From Streptomyces termitum (GTDB lineage: Bacteria > Actinomycetota > Actinomycetes > Streptomycetales > Streptomycetaceae): a DNA stretch of 64,000 nt. The notes beneath the pieces were generated by a model that was not told where the DNA came from, ran no database searches, and saw nothing but the letters and a program-made list of their open reading frames with translations. Position numbers and translations under genes: made by a program. The stretch is taken from contig NZ_BMUL01000008.1 in NCBI RefSeq assembly GCF_014650175.1, positions 62,001 through 126,000 on the forward strand, in the 5' to 3' direction. Positions 20,216 to 28,187 of the stretch are shown one piece after another (positions within the stretch are counted from its first letter, which is position 1; each line of letters opens with the position of its first letter).

Positions 20216-23200
20216 CTCGACGAGGCCGGCCGGAAGGTCCTGGAGCGGGTCTTCCCGGGCGCCGAGGAGGTGCTGCCGCCGGCGCCGCTCCAGGAGGGCC
20301 TGTACTTCCACGCGCAGTACGACGACCGGGCGCTCGACGTCTACCTGATGCAGAACTTCGTGGAGCTGCGGCACGCCGTGGACACGGCCGCGCTGCGCTC
20401 GGCGTTCGACGCGATGCTGCGCCGCCACCCGAACCTGCGGTCCGCGTTCTGGCACGAGGGCCTGCCGGGCCCGGTGCAGGTGGTGCCCGCCGCGTGGGAG
20501 CTGCCGTGGGAGGTCCGCGACCTGACGGGGCTCGACCGGGCCGCGCAGGACGAGGCGCAGCGGGAGTTCTCCCTCGCGGACGCGGCGACCCGCTTCGACC
20601 TGGCGGCGCCGCCGCTGATGCGCGTGACGCTGCTGAAGTTCGCCGAGGACCGCTGGATGCTGTGCGTGACCCAGCACCACATCCTCACCGACGGCTGGTC
20701 GGAGTCGCTGTTCTTCGAGGAGCTGTTCGCGCTGTACGGGGCGGGCGGGCGCGAGGAGATCCTGCCTCCGGTCACGCCGTACCGGGAGTACCTGCGCTGG
20801 CTCGCGGGCACCGACCGGGACGCGGCGCGGGCCGCCTGGCGCGGCCACCTGTCGGGCCTGGACCAGGCGACCCTGGTCGCGCCGGCCGATCCCACCCGGC
20901 AGCCGGTGACCGCCGAGGTGGTGGACATCGCGCTCGGCGAGGAGACCAGCGACCGGCTGCGGTCGTTCGCGCGGGGCTGCGGCGTCACCCTGAACACGGT
21001 CCTCTCGGCGGCCTGGGCGCTGTCCCTGTCCGGGCTGACCGGGCGGGACGACGTGGTGTTCGGCGCGACGGTCTCGGGCCGTCCGGCGGACGTGCCGGGC
21101 GTCGACCAGATGATCGGCATGTTCATGAACACGCTGCCGTTCCGGGTGACGCTGCGTCCCTCGGAGACGCTGCGGGACCTGCTCGTACGGACGCAGGGCG
21201 AGCACGCGGAGCTGCTGCCCCACCACTACCTGGGGCTCGGGACGATCCAGCGGGAGACCGGGATCGGACAGCTCTTCGACACGCTGTACGTGTTCCGGAA
21301 CACGCCGCTGGACGACGCGGCGCGCGAGGAGGCGGTGGAGCGGCACCAGATCGGCTGGATGCACAGCGTCGACGGCACGCACTACCCGCTGACCCTGGCG
21401 GTGACCCCGGAGCGTTCGCTCGAACTGAGCCTGGCCTACCGGCCGGACCTGTACGACCGGGAGACCGCCGAGCGGCTCGCGGGCCGGCTGCGGCTGCTCG
21501 TGGAGCAGTTCGCGGCGGGCGGGGCGGTGCCGGTGGGCCGGCTGCGGACCCTGGAGAACACCGAGCGGGCGGAACTGCTCGCCCTGGGCGACGACACCGG
21601 GCACGACGTGCCGGACGTGCCGCTGGTGGACCTGTTCGCCCGGCAGGCGGCGCGGACCCCAAAGGCCACGGCCCTCGTCTTCGAGGACGAGCGGCTGACC
21701 TACGCGGAGCTGGACGAGCGGGCCAACCGGCTCGCGCGGGCGCTGATCGCGCGCGGGGCCGGTCCGGAGCGGACGGTGGCCCTGGGCCTGCCGCGCTCGG
21801 CGGACTTCGTGGTCGCGCTGTTCGCGGTGCTCAAGGCGGGGGCGGCGTACCTGCCGCTGGACCTGGACCACCCGGTGGACCGGCTCGCCGCGATGGTCGA
21901 GGACGCGCTGCCGGTCTGCCTGGTCACCGTGGACGCCGTGAAGGGCCGGGTCCCGGTCGTGGACGGCGTGCCGCCGCTCGCCCTGGACGACCCGGCGGTC
22001 GTCGCCGAACTGGCGGCGCTGCCGGGCGGTCCGGTCGCGGAGGAGGAACTGACCGCGCCGCGCGACGGCCGCCACCCGGCGTACCTCATCTACACCTCGG
22101 GTTCGACCGGCCGCCCCAAGGGCGTGGTGGTGCCGGGCTCGGGTCTGGTCAACATGCTGCTCAACCACCGGGAGCGGATCTTCGAGCCGGCGGTGAAGCT
22201 GGCGGGCGGGCGCCGGATGCGGGTGGCGCACACGGTGTCGTTCGCGTTCGACATGTCGTGGGAGGAGTTCTTCTGGCTGGTCGACGGGCACGAGGTGCAC
22301 GTCATCGGCGAGGAGCTGCGGCTCGACCCGGCGGCCCTGACGGCGCACTACGACCGGGTCGGCATCGACGTCGTCAACGTCACCCCGTCGTACGGGCAGC
22401 AGCTGGTCGACGCGGGGCTGCTCGACGCGGACCGGCACCGCCCCACGCTGGTCCTGCTCGGCGGCGAGGCGGTGCCGGACTCCCTCTGGTCGCTCCTGGC
22501 GGAGACCGAGGGCACGATGGGCTACAACCTGTACGGGCCCACCGAGTACACGATCAACGCGCTGGGCGCCGACGTGGAGATGAGCGTCTCGTCCTGCGTG
22601 GGCCGGCCGATCTACAACACCCGGGCCTATGTGCTCGACAGCGCGCTGCGGCCGGTGCCGTGCGGGGTGCCGGGCGAGCTGTACCTGGCGGGCGCGGGTC
22701 TGGCCCGGGGCTACTTCGCGCGTCCGGCGCTGACGGCGGAGCGGTTCGTCGCCGACCCGTTCGGGGAGCCGGGCACGCTGATGTACCGCACGGGCGACCT
22801 GGTGCGCCGGCGCGAGGACGGGCAGATCGACTACCTGGGCCGGGCCGACCACCAGGTGAAGATCCGCGGCTTCCGGATCGAGCTGGGCGAGATCGAGTCG
22901 GCGCTCGCCGCCGCTCCGGGGGTGGCCTCCGCCGCGGTGGTCGTGCACACCGGGGCGAACGGCGTGAAGCGGCTCGTGGCGTACACCGTGCCCGCCTCGG
23001 ACGCGGTCCGCACCGACGCGGAGGCGGAGGCGGCGGAGCTGCGCGCCCTGCTGTCGGCGACGCTGCCGGAGTTCATGGTGCCGTCGGCGTTCGTCGAACT
23101 GGCGGCGCTGCCGCTGACGGTGAACGGCAAGGTGGACCGGGCGGCGCTGCCCGCCCCGGTGTTCGCGGACGCGGGCGGCGGCCGGCCGCCGAAGGACGCC

Positions 23201-24286
23201 CGCGAGGAGCTGCTCTGCGGGATCTTCGCGGACGTGCTGGGGCTGGAGCGGGTCGGCGTGGAGGACAACTTCTTCGAGCTGGGCGGGCACTCGCTGCTCG
23301 CGATGCGGCTCGTGGGGCGCATCCGCGACGAGCTGGGTGTGCCGGTGCAGGTGGGCACGGTCATGTCGGCGCCGACGGTCGCGGACGTGGCGGCCCGGAT
23401 CGGGTCGGACTCGCGCCGGGACGCGCTGCGGACGCTGCTGCCGCTGCGCGAACGGGGCACGAAGGAGCCGCTGTTCTGCTTCCACCCCGCGTCCGGCTTC
23501 GGCTGGCAGTACACGGGGCTGCTGCGCCACCTGGACCCGGACCGGCCGCTGTACGCGGTGCAGTCGCCGGGGCTGGCCGGGGAGCTGCCGGACGCGGCCG
23601 ACGTGGCGGAGCTCGCCGAGCTGTACCTGACGGCGGTCCGGGAGGTGCAGCCGGAGGGTCCGTACCACTTCGCGGGCTACTCCTTCGGCGGGACGGTGGC
23701 GCACACGCTGGCGTCGATGCTGCGGGAGCGGGGCGAGGAGGTCGCCTTCCTGGCGCTGCTCGACGCCTATCCGCCGGAGCGGGACGACTGGTCGTACCTG
23801 GACGGGCCGGACTGGCGCGCGCGCCTGGAGCGGGAGGAGAACGGCTTCCTGCTCTCGGTGGCGGGGCTGGGCGCGGCGGAGTCCGGGCGCGGCGGGGTGA
23901 CGCGGGAGGAGGCCGTCGCGGCGATCCGGGACAGTCAGGGTCTGCTCGCCGGGTTCGACGAGGAGTTGCTGCGGGCGATCGTGGACACCAACGTGCACTG
24001 CGTGCGGCTGCTCTCGCGCAGCACGACCCGGCACTTCGACGGCGATGTGCTGTTCTTCACGGCCTCCCGGACGACCGCGCCGCAGGACGCACCGGGCGCG
24101 GTGTGGCCGGCGCATGTGGCGGGGGCGTTCACCGAGCACGTCCTGGACCGGGGGCACGACGAGCTGATGGCCCCGGAGTCGCTGGCGGAGATCGGTCCGC
24201 TCCTGGACGAGGCGCTGCGTGCCGCCGCGGCGGTCGCGCCCCGGCGGACCCCGGAACACGACCGGCCCCGGACGCCGGGGAACTGA
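17024..24286 (+). CDS. NRPS 2: two modules, C-A-T / C-A-T-TE
   Basis: The protein has 2420 residues. The GTG at 17024 overlaps the NRPS 1 stop (GTGA) and has GGAGG at 17011-17015, so translation is coupled. Approximate domains: C5 6-440, A5 463-963, T5 976-1040, C6 1073-1523, A6 1533-2043, T6 2056-2122, TE 2139-2406. Phosphopantetheine serines are at 1008 and 2090. The thioesterase has GYSFGG with Ser2220, a likely Asp2247 and His2378. It receives the DHB-pentapeptide, adds two residues and releases the product. Because the last residue is predicted to be N5-hydroxy-Orn, release could be by hydrolysis or by cyclisation to the hydroxylactam; the sequence does not decide. There is no epimerisation domain in this protein. 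Confidence 0.97.
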   Translation: MTQARIEDMLPLSPLQQGMLFHSVYDDGAADVYTVQVSVGLAGPVDADRMERAAAALLRRHPNLRAGFWHEGVPQPVQFVPAEVSFGLERADLTEGGAPGAAGPSVEDRLAGLRRAELARRFPLHRPPLLRLVLARVGEDDHRLVITVHHILVDGWSMPLLVGDLLALYAADGDASGLPPVRPYRTYLKWLKEQDAPAAEAAWRTALAGVEEATLVAEPDPARVPVRPGVRSLELSAEATARLTAAARRLGTTPSTLVQCAWGLLVGGLTGRRDVLFGLTVSGRPDEIPGVESMLGLFITTVPVRLSVRPEETVEELLRRFRDEQNALLAHHHLGLRLIRKQSDAGELFDTLVVVENYPVDPAARETVAAGVRVTGVEAEDATHYPLTLAVSLDERALLRLEYRPDVFDDRRAGLIADRLAHVLDRIAEEPGTRVGALPLLPEAESARVRGSWPGAVRDVPSGTVADVFAERVAQAPDEVAVVCGAASLTFAEVDARAARLASLLAARGVGPESVVALAVPRSAETVVAILAVLKSGGAYLPLDLDHPAERLGLMIDDARPACVVTTARGLELLPEAGDGPERIVLDAPGTAAALAAAPAEFASPAVADGHPAYVIYTSGSTGRPKGVVLTHGGLSNLYANHIADVFGPVVEATGGRRLRALHTASFSFDTSWEQLFWLVAGHELHVLDEVGRRDAEFVVSYVREHRIETMDVTPTYALGLLDQGLLDPAAHRPALLLLGGEAVPEALWSAVRAATGVMSVNLYGPTEYTVDALAADLAASAAPVVGRPIGNTRAYLLDAALRPVPAGATGELYLAGHGIARGYLGRFALTAERFVADPYGPPGSRMYRTGDLARLRADGQLAYLGRSDDQVKIRGFRIEPGEVESALAAVGGVGAAAVVVREDTPGVKRLVGYVTGTADPVAVREELAATLPDHLVPAAVVVLDALPFTVNGKLDRAALPAPVFGGSEGSRAPSGEREEALCRVFTDVLGLASVGVDDDFFALGGDSIVSIQLVTRARKEGLVLSPRDVFERRTVAALALAARTPEEKAAAASAVDAGAPLVDLDEAGRKVLERVFPGAEEVLPPAPLQEGLYFHAQYDDRALDVYLMQNFVELRHAVDTAALRSAFDAMLRRHPNLRSAFWHEGLPGPVQVVPAAWELPWEVRDLTGLDRAAQDEAQREFSLADAATRFDLAAPPLMRVTLLKFAEDRWMLCVTQHHILTDGWSESLFFEELFALYGAGGREEILPPVTPYREYLRWLAGTDRDAARAAWRGHLSGLDQATLVAPADPTRQPVTAEVVDIALGEETSDRLRSFARGCGVTLNTVLSAAWALSLSGLTGRDDVVFGATVSGRPADVPGVDQMIGMFMNTLPFRVTLRPSETLRDLLVRTQGEHAELLPHHYLGLGTIQRETGIGQLFDTLYVFRNTPLDDAAREEAVERHQIGWMHSVDGTHYPLTLAVTPERSLELSLAYRPDLYDRETAERLAGRLRLLVEQFAAGGAVPVGRLRTLENTERAELLALGDDTGHDVPDVPLVDLFARQAARTPKATALVFEDERLTYAELDERANRLARALIARGAGPERTVALGLPRSADFVVALFAVLKAGAAYLPLDLDHPVDRLAAMVEDALPVCLVTVDAVKGRVPVVDGVPPLALDDPAVVAELAALPGGPVAEEELTAPRDGRHPAYLIYTSGSTGRPKGVVVPGSGLVNMLLNHRERIFEPAVKLAGGRRMRVAHTVSFAFDMSWEEFFWLVDGHEVHVIGEELRLDPAALTAHYDRVGIDVVNVTPSYGQQLVDAGLLDADRHRPTLVLLGGEAVPDSLWSLLAETEGTMGYNLYGPTEYTINALGADVEMSVSSCVGRPIYNTRAYVLDSALRPVPCGVPGELYLAGAGLARGYFARPALTAERFVADPFGEPGTLMYRTGDLVRRREDGQIDYLGRADHQVKIRGFRIELGEIESALAAAPGVASAAVVVHTGANGVKRLVAYTVPASDAVRTDAEAEAAELRALLSATLPEFMVPSAFVELAALPLTVNGKVDRAALPAPVFADAGGGRPPKDAREELLCGIFADVLGLERVGVEDNFFELGGHSLLAMRLVGRIRDELGVPVQVGTVMSAPTVADVAARIGSDSRRDALRTLLPLRERGTKEPLFCFHPASGFGWQYTGLLRHLDPDRPLYAVQSPGLAGELPDAADVAELAELYLTAVREVQPEGPYHFAGYSFGGTVAHTLASMLRERGEEVAFLALLDAYPPERDDWSYLDGPDWRARLEREENGFLLSVAGLGAAESGRGGVTREEAVAAIRDSQGLLAGFDEELLRAIVDTNVHCVRLLSRSTTRHFDGDVLFFTASRTTAPQDAPGAVWPAHVAGAFTEHVLDRGHDELMAPESLAEIGPLLDEALRAAAAVAPRRTPEHDRPRTPGN
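20216..24286 (+). other. NRPS module 6 (C-A-T-TE), predicted N5-hydroxyornithine
   Basis: The A6 pocket reads D-M-E-N-L-G-L-I-N-K, which I recognise as the code for N5-hydroxy-L-ornithine in coelichelin synthetase. C6 has HHILTDGWS and a PLQEGLYFH opening. The thioesterase is type I, with intact catalytic residues. Confidence 0.8.
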
Positions 24287-24303
24287 CCAGAAATCAGAAG
24301 AAC

Positions 24304-24322
24304 TTAGGGTAGGCTTACCTAA
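24304..24322. promoter_or_regulatory. Iron box before the dihydroxybenzoate genes
   Basis: The sequence TTAGGGTAGGCTTACCTAA departs from the two perfect boxes in the first half-site but keeps the CTTACCTAA half. It lies 18 bp upstream of the entA-like ATG and only 18 bp after the NRPS 2 stop. It gives the DHB operon its own iron-responsive promoter in addition to any readthrough. Confidence 0.85.
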
Positions 24323-24340
24323 GTAGAAGGGGATTCCGTC

Positions 24341-25168
24341 ATGGACGACAACGAACCCGGCCGCCCGGCGCCGGACGGCGAGCTGGCGGGCCGCGTGGCC
24401 CTCGTCACCGGCGCCGCCCAGGGCATCGGCGCGGCGGTGGTGCACGCCCTCGCCGCCCGCGGCGCCGCCGTGGCGGCGACCGACCTCTCGGAGCGGGAAC
24501 TCATCCGGAGCGTCACCCGGCTGACCGGAAGGACCGGTACGGCCCCGGCCGCCGGCCCGGTCGTCCCCTACCGGCTCGACGTCACCGCGCCGGACGACGT
24601 GGCGGCGACCGTGGAACGCGTCTCCCGCGAACTCGGCCCCGTGGACATCCTGGTGAACGTCGCCGGAGTGCTGCGGACCGGACCGGCCGTCGAGACCACC
24701 GACCGCGACTGGGCCGAGGTCTTCGCCGTCAACACGACCGGCGTCTTCCACCTCTCCCGGGCCGTCGTCGCCGGGATGGCCGCCCGGGGCTCCGGCTCCG
24801 TGGTGACGGTCGCCTCCAACGCCGCCGGCATCCCCCGGGCGGACATGAGCGTGTACGCCGCCTCCAAGGCGGCGGCCGTCGCCTTCACCAAATGCCTGGG
24901 CCTGGAGGTCGCCGCCCGGGGCGTGCGCTGCAACGCCGTCTGCCCCGGCTCCACCGACACCCCGATGCAACGCGCCCTGTGGGACGGCGACTCCGTCCCC
25001 GACAGCGTCCTCGACGGCGACCTCGCCGCCCACCGCACCGGCATCCCCCTGCGCCGTCTCGCCCGGCCGGAGGACATCGCGGAGGCCGTCGTCTTCCTCG
25101 CCTCCGACCGGGCCCGCCACATCACCATGCAGGACCTGTACGTCGACGGCGGCGCCACCCTGCGCTGA
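24341..25168 (+). CDS. entA: 2,3-dihydro-2,3-dihydroxybenzoate dehydrogenase (EntA/DhbA family)
   Basis: This 275-residue short-chain dehydrogenase oxidises 2,3-dihydro-DHB to DHB with NAD+. The cofactor loop is VTGAAQGIG near residues 27-35, followed by NVAG, and the active site is a serine in VASNAAG with YAASK as the Tyr-Lys pair. The end (MQDLYVDGGATLR) is typical of EntA/DhbA. An AAGGGG site supports the ATG at 24341. It is the first gene of a four-gene DHB operon (A, C, E, B order) controlled by the iron box at 24304. Confidence 0.92.
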   Translation: MDDNEPGRPAPDGELAGRVALVTGAAQGIGAAVVHALAARGAAVAATDLSERELIRSVTRLTGRTGTAPAAGPVVPYRLDVTAPDDVAATVERVSRELGPVDILVNVAGVLRTGPAVETTDRDWAEVFAVNTTGVFHLSRAVVAGMAARGSGSVVTVASNAAGIPRADMSVYAASKAAAVAFTKCLGLEVAARGVRCNAVCPGSTDTPMQRALWDGDSVPDSVLDGDLAAHRTGIPLRRLARPEDIAEAVVFLASDRARHITMQDLYVDGGATLR

Positions 25169-25225
25169 CGGCCCGCGCGGCACGCCCCCCTCAACCCTCA
25201 ACCCACCGAACCAAGGAGCCCACCC

Positions 25226-26470
25226 GTGTCGACGGTCCCCCGGGTCGCCGCGCACCCGCCCGCGCCCGTACCCCCGCCCGCCCCGGCGCCCGCCCGCGCC
25301 ACCGCCCCCGTCCCCTCCGCCGTCGGAGCCGCCACCGGGCTGCTCGACGCCTTCCGCGCCGGCGACCGCCTCCTCGCCACCCCCACCCGGACCCTGCTCG
25401 CCCACGGCGTCCTGACCGAGGTGCCGCACGGCACCGCCCCGGTCGCCGCGCGGGCCGCCGCCGCCCTCGCCGAGGCCCGGGACGCGCGCCGCCACCCCTC
25501 CCCCGTCGTCCTCGGCGCCATCCCCTTCGACCAGACCGCCCCGGCCGCCCTCGTCGTCCCCGAGACGGTCCGCACCGGACCGGCCCTCGCCTCCGACCCG
25601 CTCGTCGCGCTGCCCGCCGACGCCCCCCGCGCCCGCGCCTGGACCGTGCGCCCCCACCCGGACCCGGAGGAGTACGCCCGGGGCGTCGCCGCCGCCGTGG
25701 ACCGCATGTGGAACGGCGAGTTCAGCAAGGTGGTGCTCGCCCGCACCCTGGAGGTCACCGGCCCCGACGGCCTCGACCTCGCCGCCATGGTCCGCCGGCT
25801 CGCCCGCCGCGACCCGCACGGCCACACCTTCGCCCTGCCCACCCACGCCGGGCGCACCCTGCTCGGGGCCAGCCCCGAACTCCTCGTCTCCCGGCACGGG
25901 AACCGGCTGGTCTCCAACCCCCTGGCCGGCTCCACCCCCCGCAGCGACGACCTCGCCGAGGACGTCCGGCGCGCGGCGGCCCTCCTGGAGTCCGCCAAGG
26001 ACCTGCACGAACACGCGGTCGTCGTGGACGCCGTGCACCAGGCGATGGCCCCGTACTGCTCCGCCATCGACGTCCCCACCCGGCCGTCCCTGATCCGCAC
26101 CGCCGCCATGTGGCACCTCTCCACCACCGTCACCGGCACCCTCGCCCACCCCGAGGCGTCCGCCCTGGAGATCGCCTCCGCGCTCCACCCCACCCCCGCC
26201 GTCTGCGGCACCCCGACCCCGCTGGCCCGCGAGGTCATCCGGGAGACCGAGCCCTTCGACCGCGGGTTCTTCACCGGCATCGTCGGCTGGGGCAACGCCG
26301 ACGGCGACGGCGAATGGGTCGTCACCATCCGCTGCGCCGAGGCCGACGACCGCACCCTGCGCCTCTACGCGGGCGCAGGGGTCGTCTCCGCGTCCGTGCC
26401 CGCCGACGAGACCGCCGAGACCGCCGCCAAGTTCCGCACCTTCCTCCACGCCGTGGGAGCCGACCTGTGA
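25226..26470 (+). CDS. entC: Isochorismate synthase (EntC/DhbC family)
   Basis: This 414-residue chorismate-binding enzyme converts chorismate to isochorismate, the first step to DHB. Family motifs are FSKVVLAR near residue 166, NPLAGSTPR, the DLHEHAVVVDAV region, HPTPAVCGTP, and an ending with GIVGW and RLYAGAGVV. The GTG start has AAGGAG 8 bp upstream. The first 40 residues are Pro/Ala-rich and probably flexible. The stop overlaps the next start as GTGA, so it is translationally coupled to the ligase. Confidence 0.93.
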   Translation: MSTVPRVAAHPPAPVPPPAPAPARATAPVPSAVGAATGLLDAFRAGDRLLATPTRTLLAHGVLTEVPHGTAPVAARAAAALAEARDARRHPSPVVLGAIPFDQTAPAALVVPETVRTGPALASDPLVALPADAPRARAWTVRPHPDPEEYARGVAAAVDRMWNGEFSKVVLARTLEVTGPDGLDLAAMVRRLARRDPHGHTFALPTHAGRTLLGASPELLVSRHGNRLVSNPLAGSTPRSDDLAEDVRRAAALLESAKDLHEHAVVVDAVHQAMAPYCSAIDVPTRPSLIRTAAMWHLSTTVTGTLAHPEASALEIASALHPTPAVCGTPTPLAREVIRETEPFDRGFFTGIVGWGNADGDGEWVVTIRCAEADDRTLRLYAGAGVVSASVPADETAETAAKFRTFLHAVGADL

Positions 26471-28146
26471 CCGCCCCGTCCCGCCCCTCCTCCGGTACGC
26501 CTTCCAGCACGCCCGCCGGCACTCCGTACACCACGCCGACCTGGCCCGCCGACGTCGCCGCGCGCTACCGGGCGGCCGGCTGGTGGGAGGGCCTCACCTT
26601 CGGCGCGATGCTCCGCGACCGGGCCGCCGCCCACCCCGACCGGGTCGCCGTCGTCGACCACGCCGGCCCCGGCGGCACCCGGCGCGCCCTGACCTATGCC
26701 GACCTCGACCTGCGCGCCGACCGGCTCGCGGCCGGTCTCGCCGCCCGCGGCATCACCGCCGGCGACCGGGTCGTCGTCCAACTGCCCAACACCGCCGAAT
26801 TCCTCGAACTGGTCTTCGCCCTCTTCCGCCTCGGCGCCCTGCCCGTCTTCGCCCTGCCCGCCCACCGCGCGTCGGAGATCTCCTACTTCTGCTCCTTCAC
26901 CGGCGCCGTCGCCTACGTGATCCCCGGCGTCCACGAAGGCTTCGACCACCGCACCCTGGCCACCACGGTCCTCGCCCGCTCCCCCGCCCTGCGGCACGTG
27001 TTCGTCACCGGCGGGGACCCCGGTCCCTTCGAGTCCCTCGCCGACGTCCCCGCCGTCCCCGTCCCGCTGCCCGAGCGCGACCCCTCCGAGACCGCCTTCC
27101 TCCAGCTCTCCGGCGGCAGCACCGGCGTGCCCAAACTCATCCCCCGGACCCACGACGACTACGTCTACTCGCTGCGCGGCTCCGCCGAGATCTGCCGGCT
27201 CGACGAGCACAGCGTCTACCTGTGCGCGCTGCCCGCCGCCCACAACTTCCCGCTCTCCTCGCCCGGTTCCCTGGGCACCCTGTACGCGGGCGGCCGGGTC
27301 GTCATGTGCCCGCGGCCCGCCCCCGACGTGGCCTTCCCCCTCATCCAGGACGAGGGCGTGACCATCACCGGGCTCGTCCCGCCGCTCGCGCTCGCCTGGA
27401 CCGCCGCCGCCACCGGCACCCCGTACGACCTCTCCAGCCTCGACGTGCTCCTCGTCGGCGGCGCCCGGCTCTCCGACGAGGCGGCCCGCCGGATCCGGCC
27501 CGCCCTGGGCTGCGCCCTCCAGCAGGTCTTCGGAATGGCCGAGGGCCTGGTCTGCTACACCCGCCTGGACGACGACCCCGAGACGGTCGTCACCACCCAG
27601 GGCCGCCCGATCTCCCCCGACGACGAGATCAGGATCGTCGACGACGAGGACCGGGACCTGCCCACCGGCGCCACCGGCCACCTGCTGACCCGGGGCCCGT
27701 ACACCATCCGCGGCTACTGGAACGCGCCCGAGCACAACGCCCGCGCCTTCACCGAGGACGGCTTCTACCGCACCGGCGACCTCGTCCGGCTCACCCCCGG
27801 CGGCCACCTGGTGGTCGAGGGCCGAGCCAAGGACCAGATCAACCGGGGCGGCGAGAAGATCGCCGCCGAGGAGGTCGAGAACCACCTCCTGGCCCACCCG
27901 TCGGTGCACGACGCCAACGTGGTCGCCGAACCCGACCCGTACCTCGGCGAGCGCAGCTGCGCGTACGTGATCCGCCGTCAGGGGGCCGAGGAGACCGGGG
28001 CGGCGGCCCTCAAGCGCTTCGTCCGGGAGCGCGGCCTCGCCGCCTACAAGGTCCCCGACCGGATCGTCTTCGTGGACGCCTTCCCCACCACGGGCGTCGG
28101 GAAGATCTCCAAGAAGGACCTCCGCGCGGAGAGCGCCCCCGCCTGA
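26467..28146 (+). CDS. entE: 2,3-dihydroxybenzoate-AMP ligase (EntE/DhbE family)
   Basis: The protein has 559 residues, with GTG overlapping the entC stop. It activates DHB as the adenylate and loads it on the aryl carrier protein. Motifs include the ATP loop LSGGSTGVPK, the substrate-pocket HNFPLSSPG with the asparagine typical of DHB-specific enzymes, QVFGMAEGL, YRTGD, GRAKDQINRGGEKI and the C-terminal lysine in GKISKK. The carrier partner is the small protein at 1063, 25 kb upstream. Confidence 0.94.
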   Translation: MTAPSRPSSGTPSSTPAGTPYTTPTWPADVAARYRAAGWWEGLTFGAMLRDRAAAHPDRVAVVDHAGPGGTRRALTYADLDLRADRLAAGLAARGITAGDRVVVQLPNTAEFLELVFALFRLGALPVFALPAHRASEISYFCSFTGAVAYVIPGVHEGFDHRTLATTVLARSPALRHVFVTGGDPGPFESLADVPAVPVPLPERDPSETAFLQLSGGSTGVPKLIPRTHDDYVYSLRGSAEICRLDEHSVYLCALPAAHNFPLSSPGSLGTLYAGGRVVMCPRPAPDVAFPLIQDEGVTITGLVPPLALAWTAAATGTPYDLSSLDVLLVGGARLSDEAARRIRPALGCALQQVFGMAEGLVCYTRLDDDPETVVTTQGRPISPDDEIRIVDDEDRDLPTGATGHLLTRGPYTIRGYWNAPEHNARAFTEDGFYRTGDLVRLTPGGHLVVEGRAKDQINRGGEKIAAEEVENHLLAHPSVHDANVVAEPDPYLGERSCAYVIRRQGAEETGAAALKRFVRERGLAAYKVPDRIVFVDAFPTTGVGKISKKDLRAESAPA

Positions 28147-28187
28147 CCCCCGCCCGCCCCCTTTCCCGCACCTGTGAACGGACCGCC

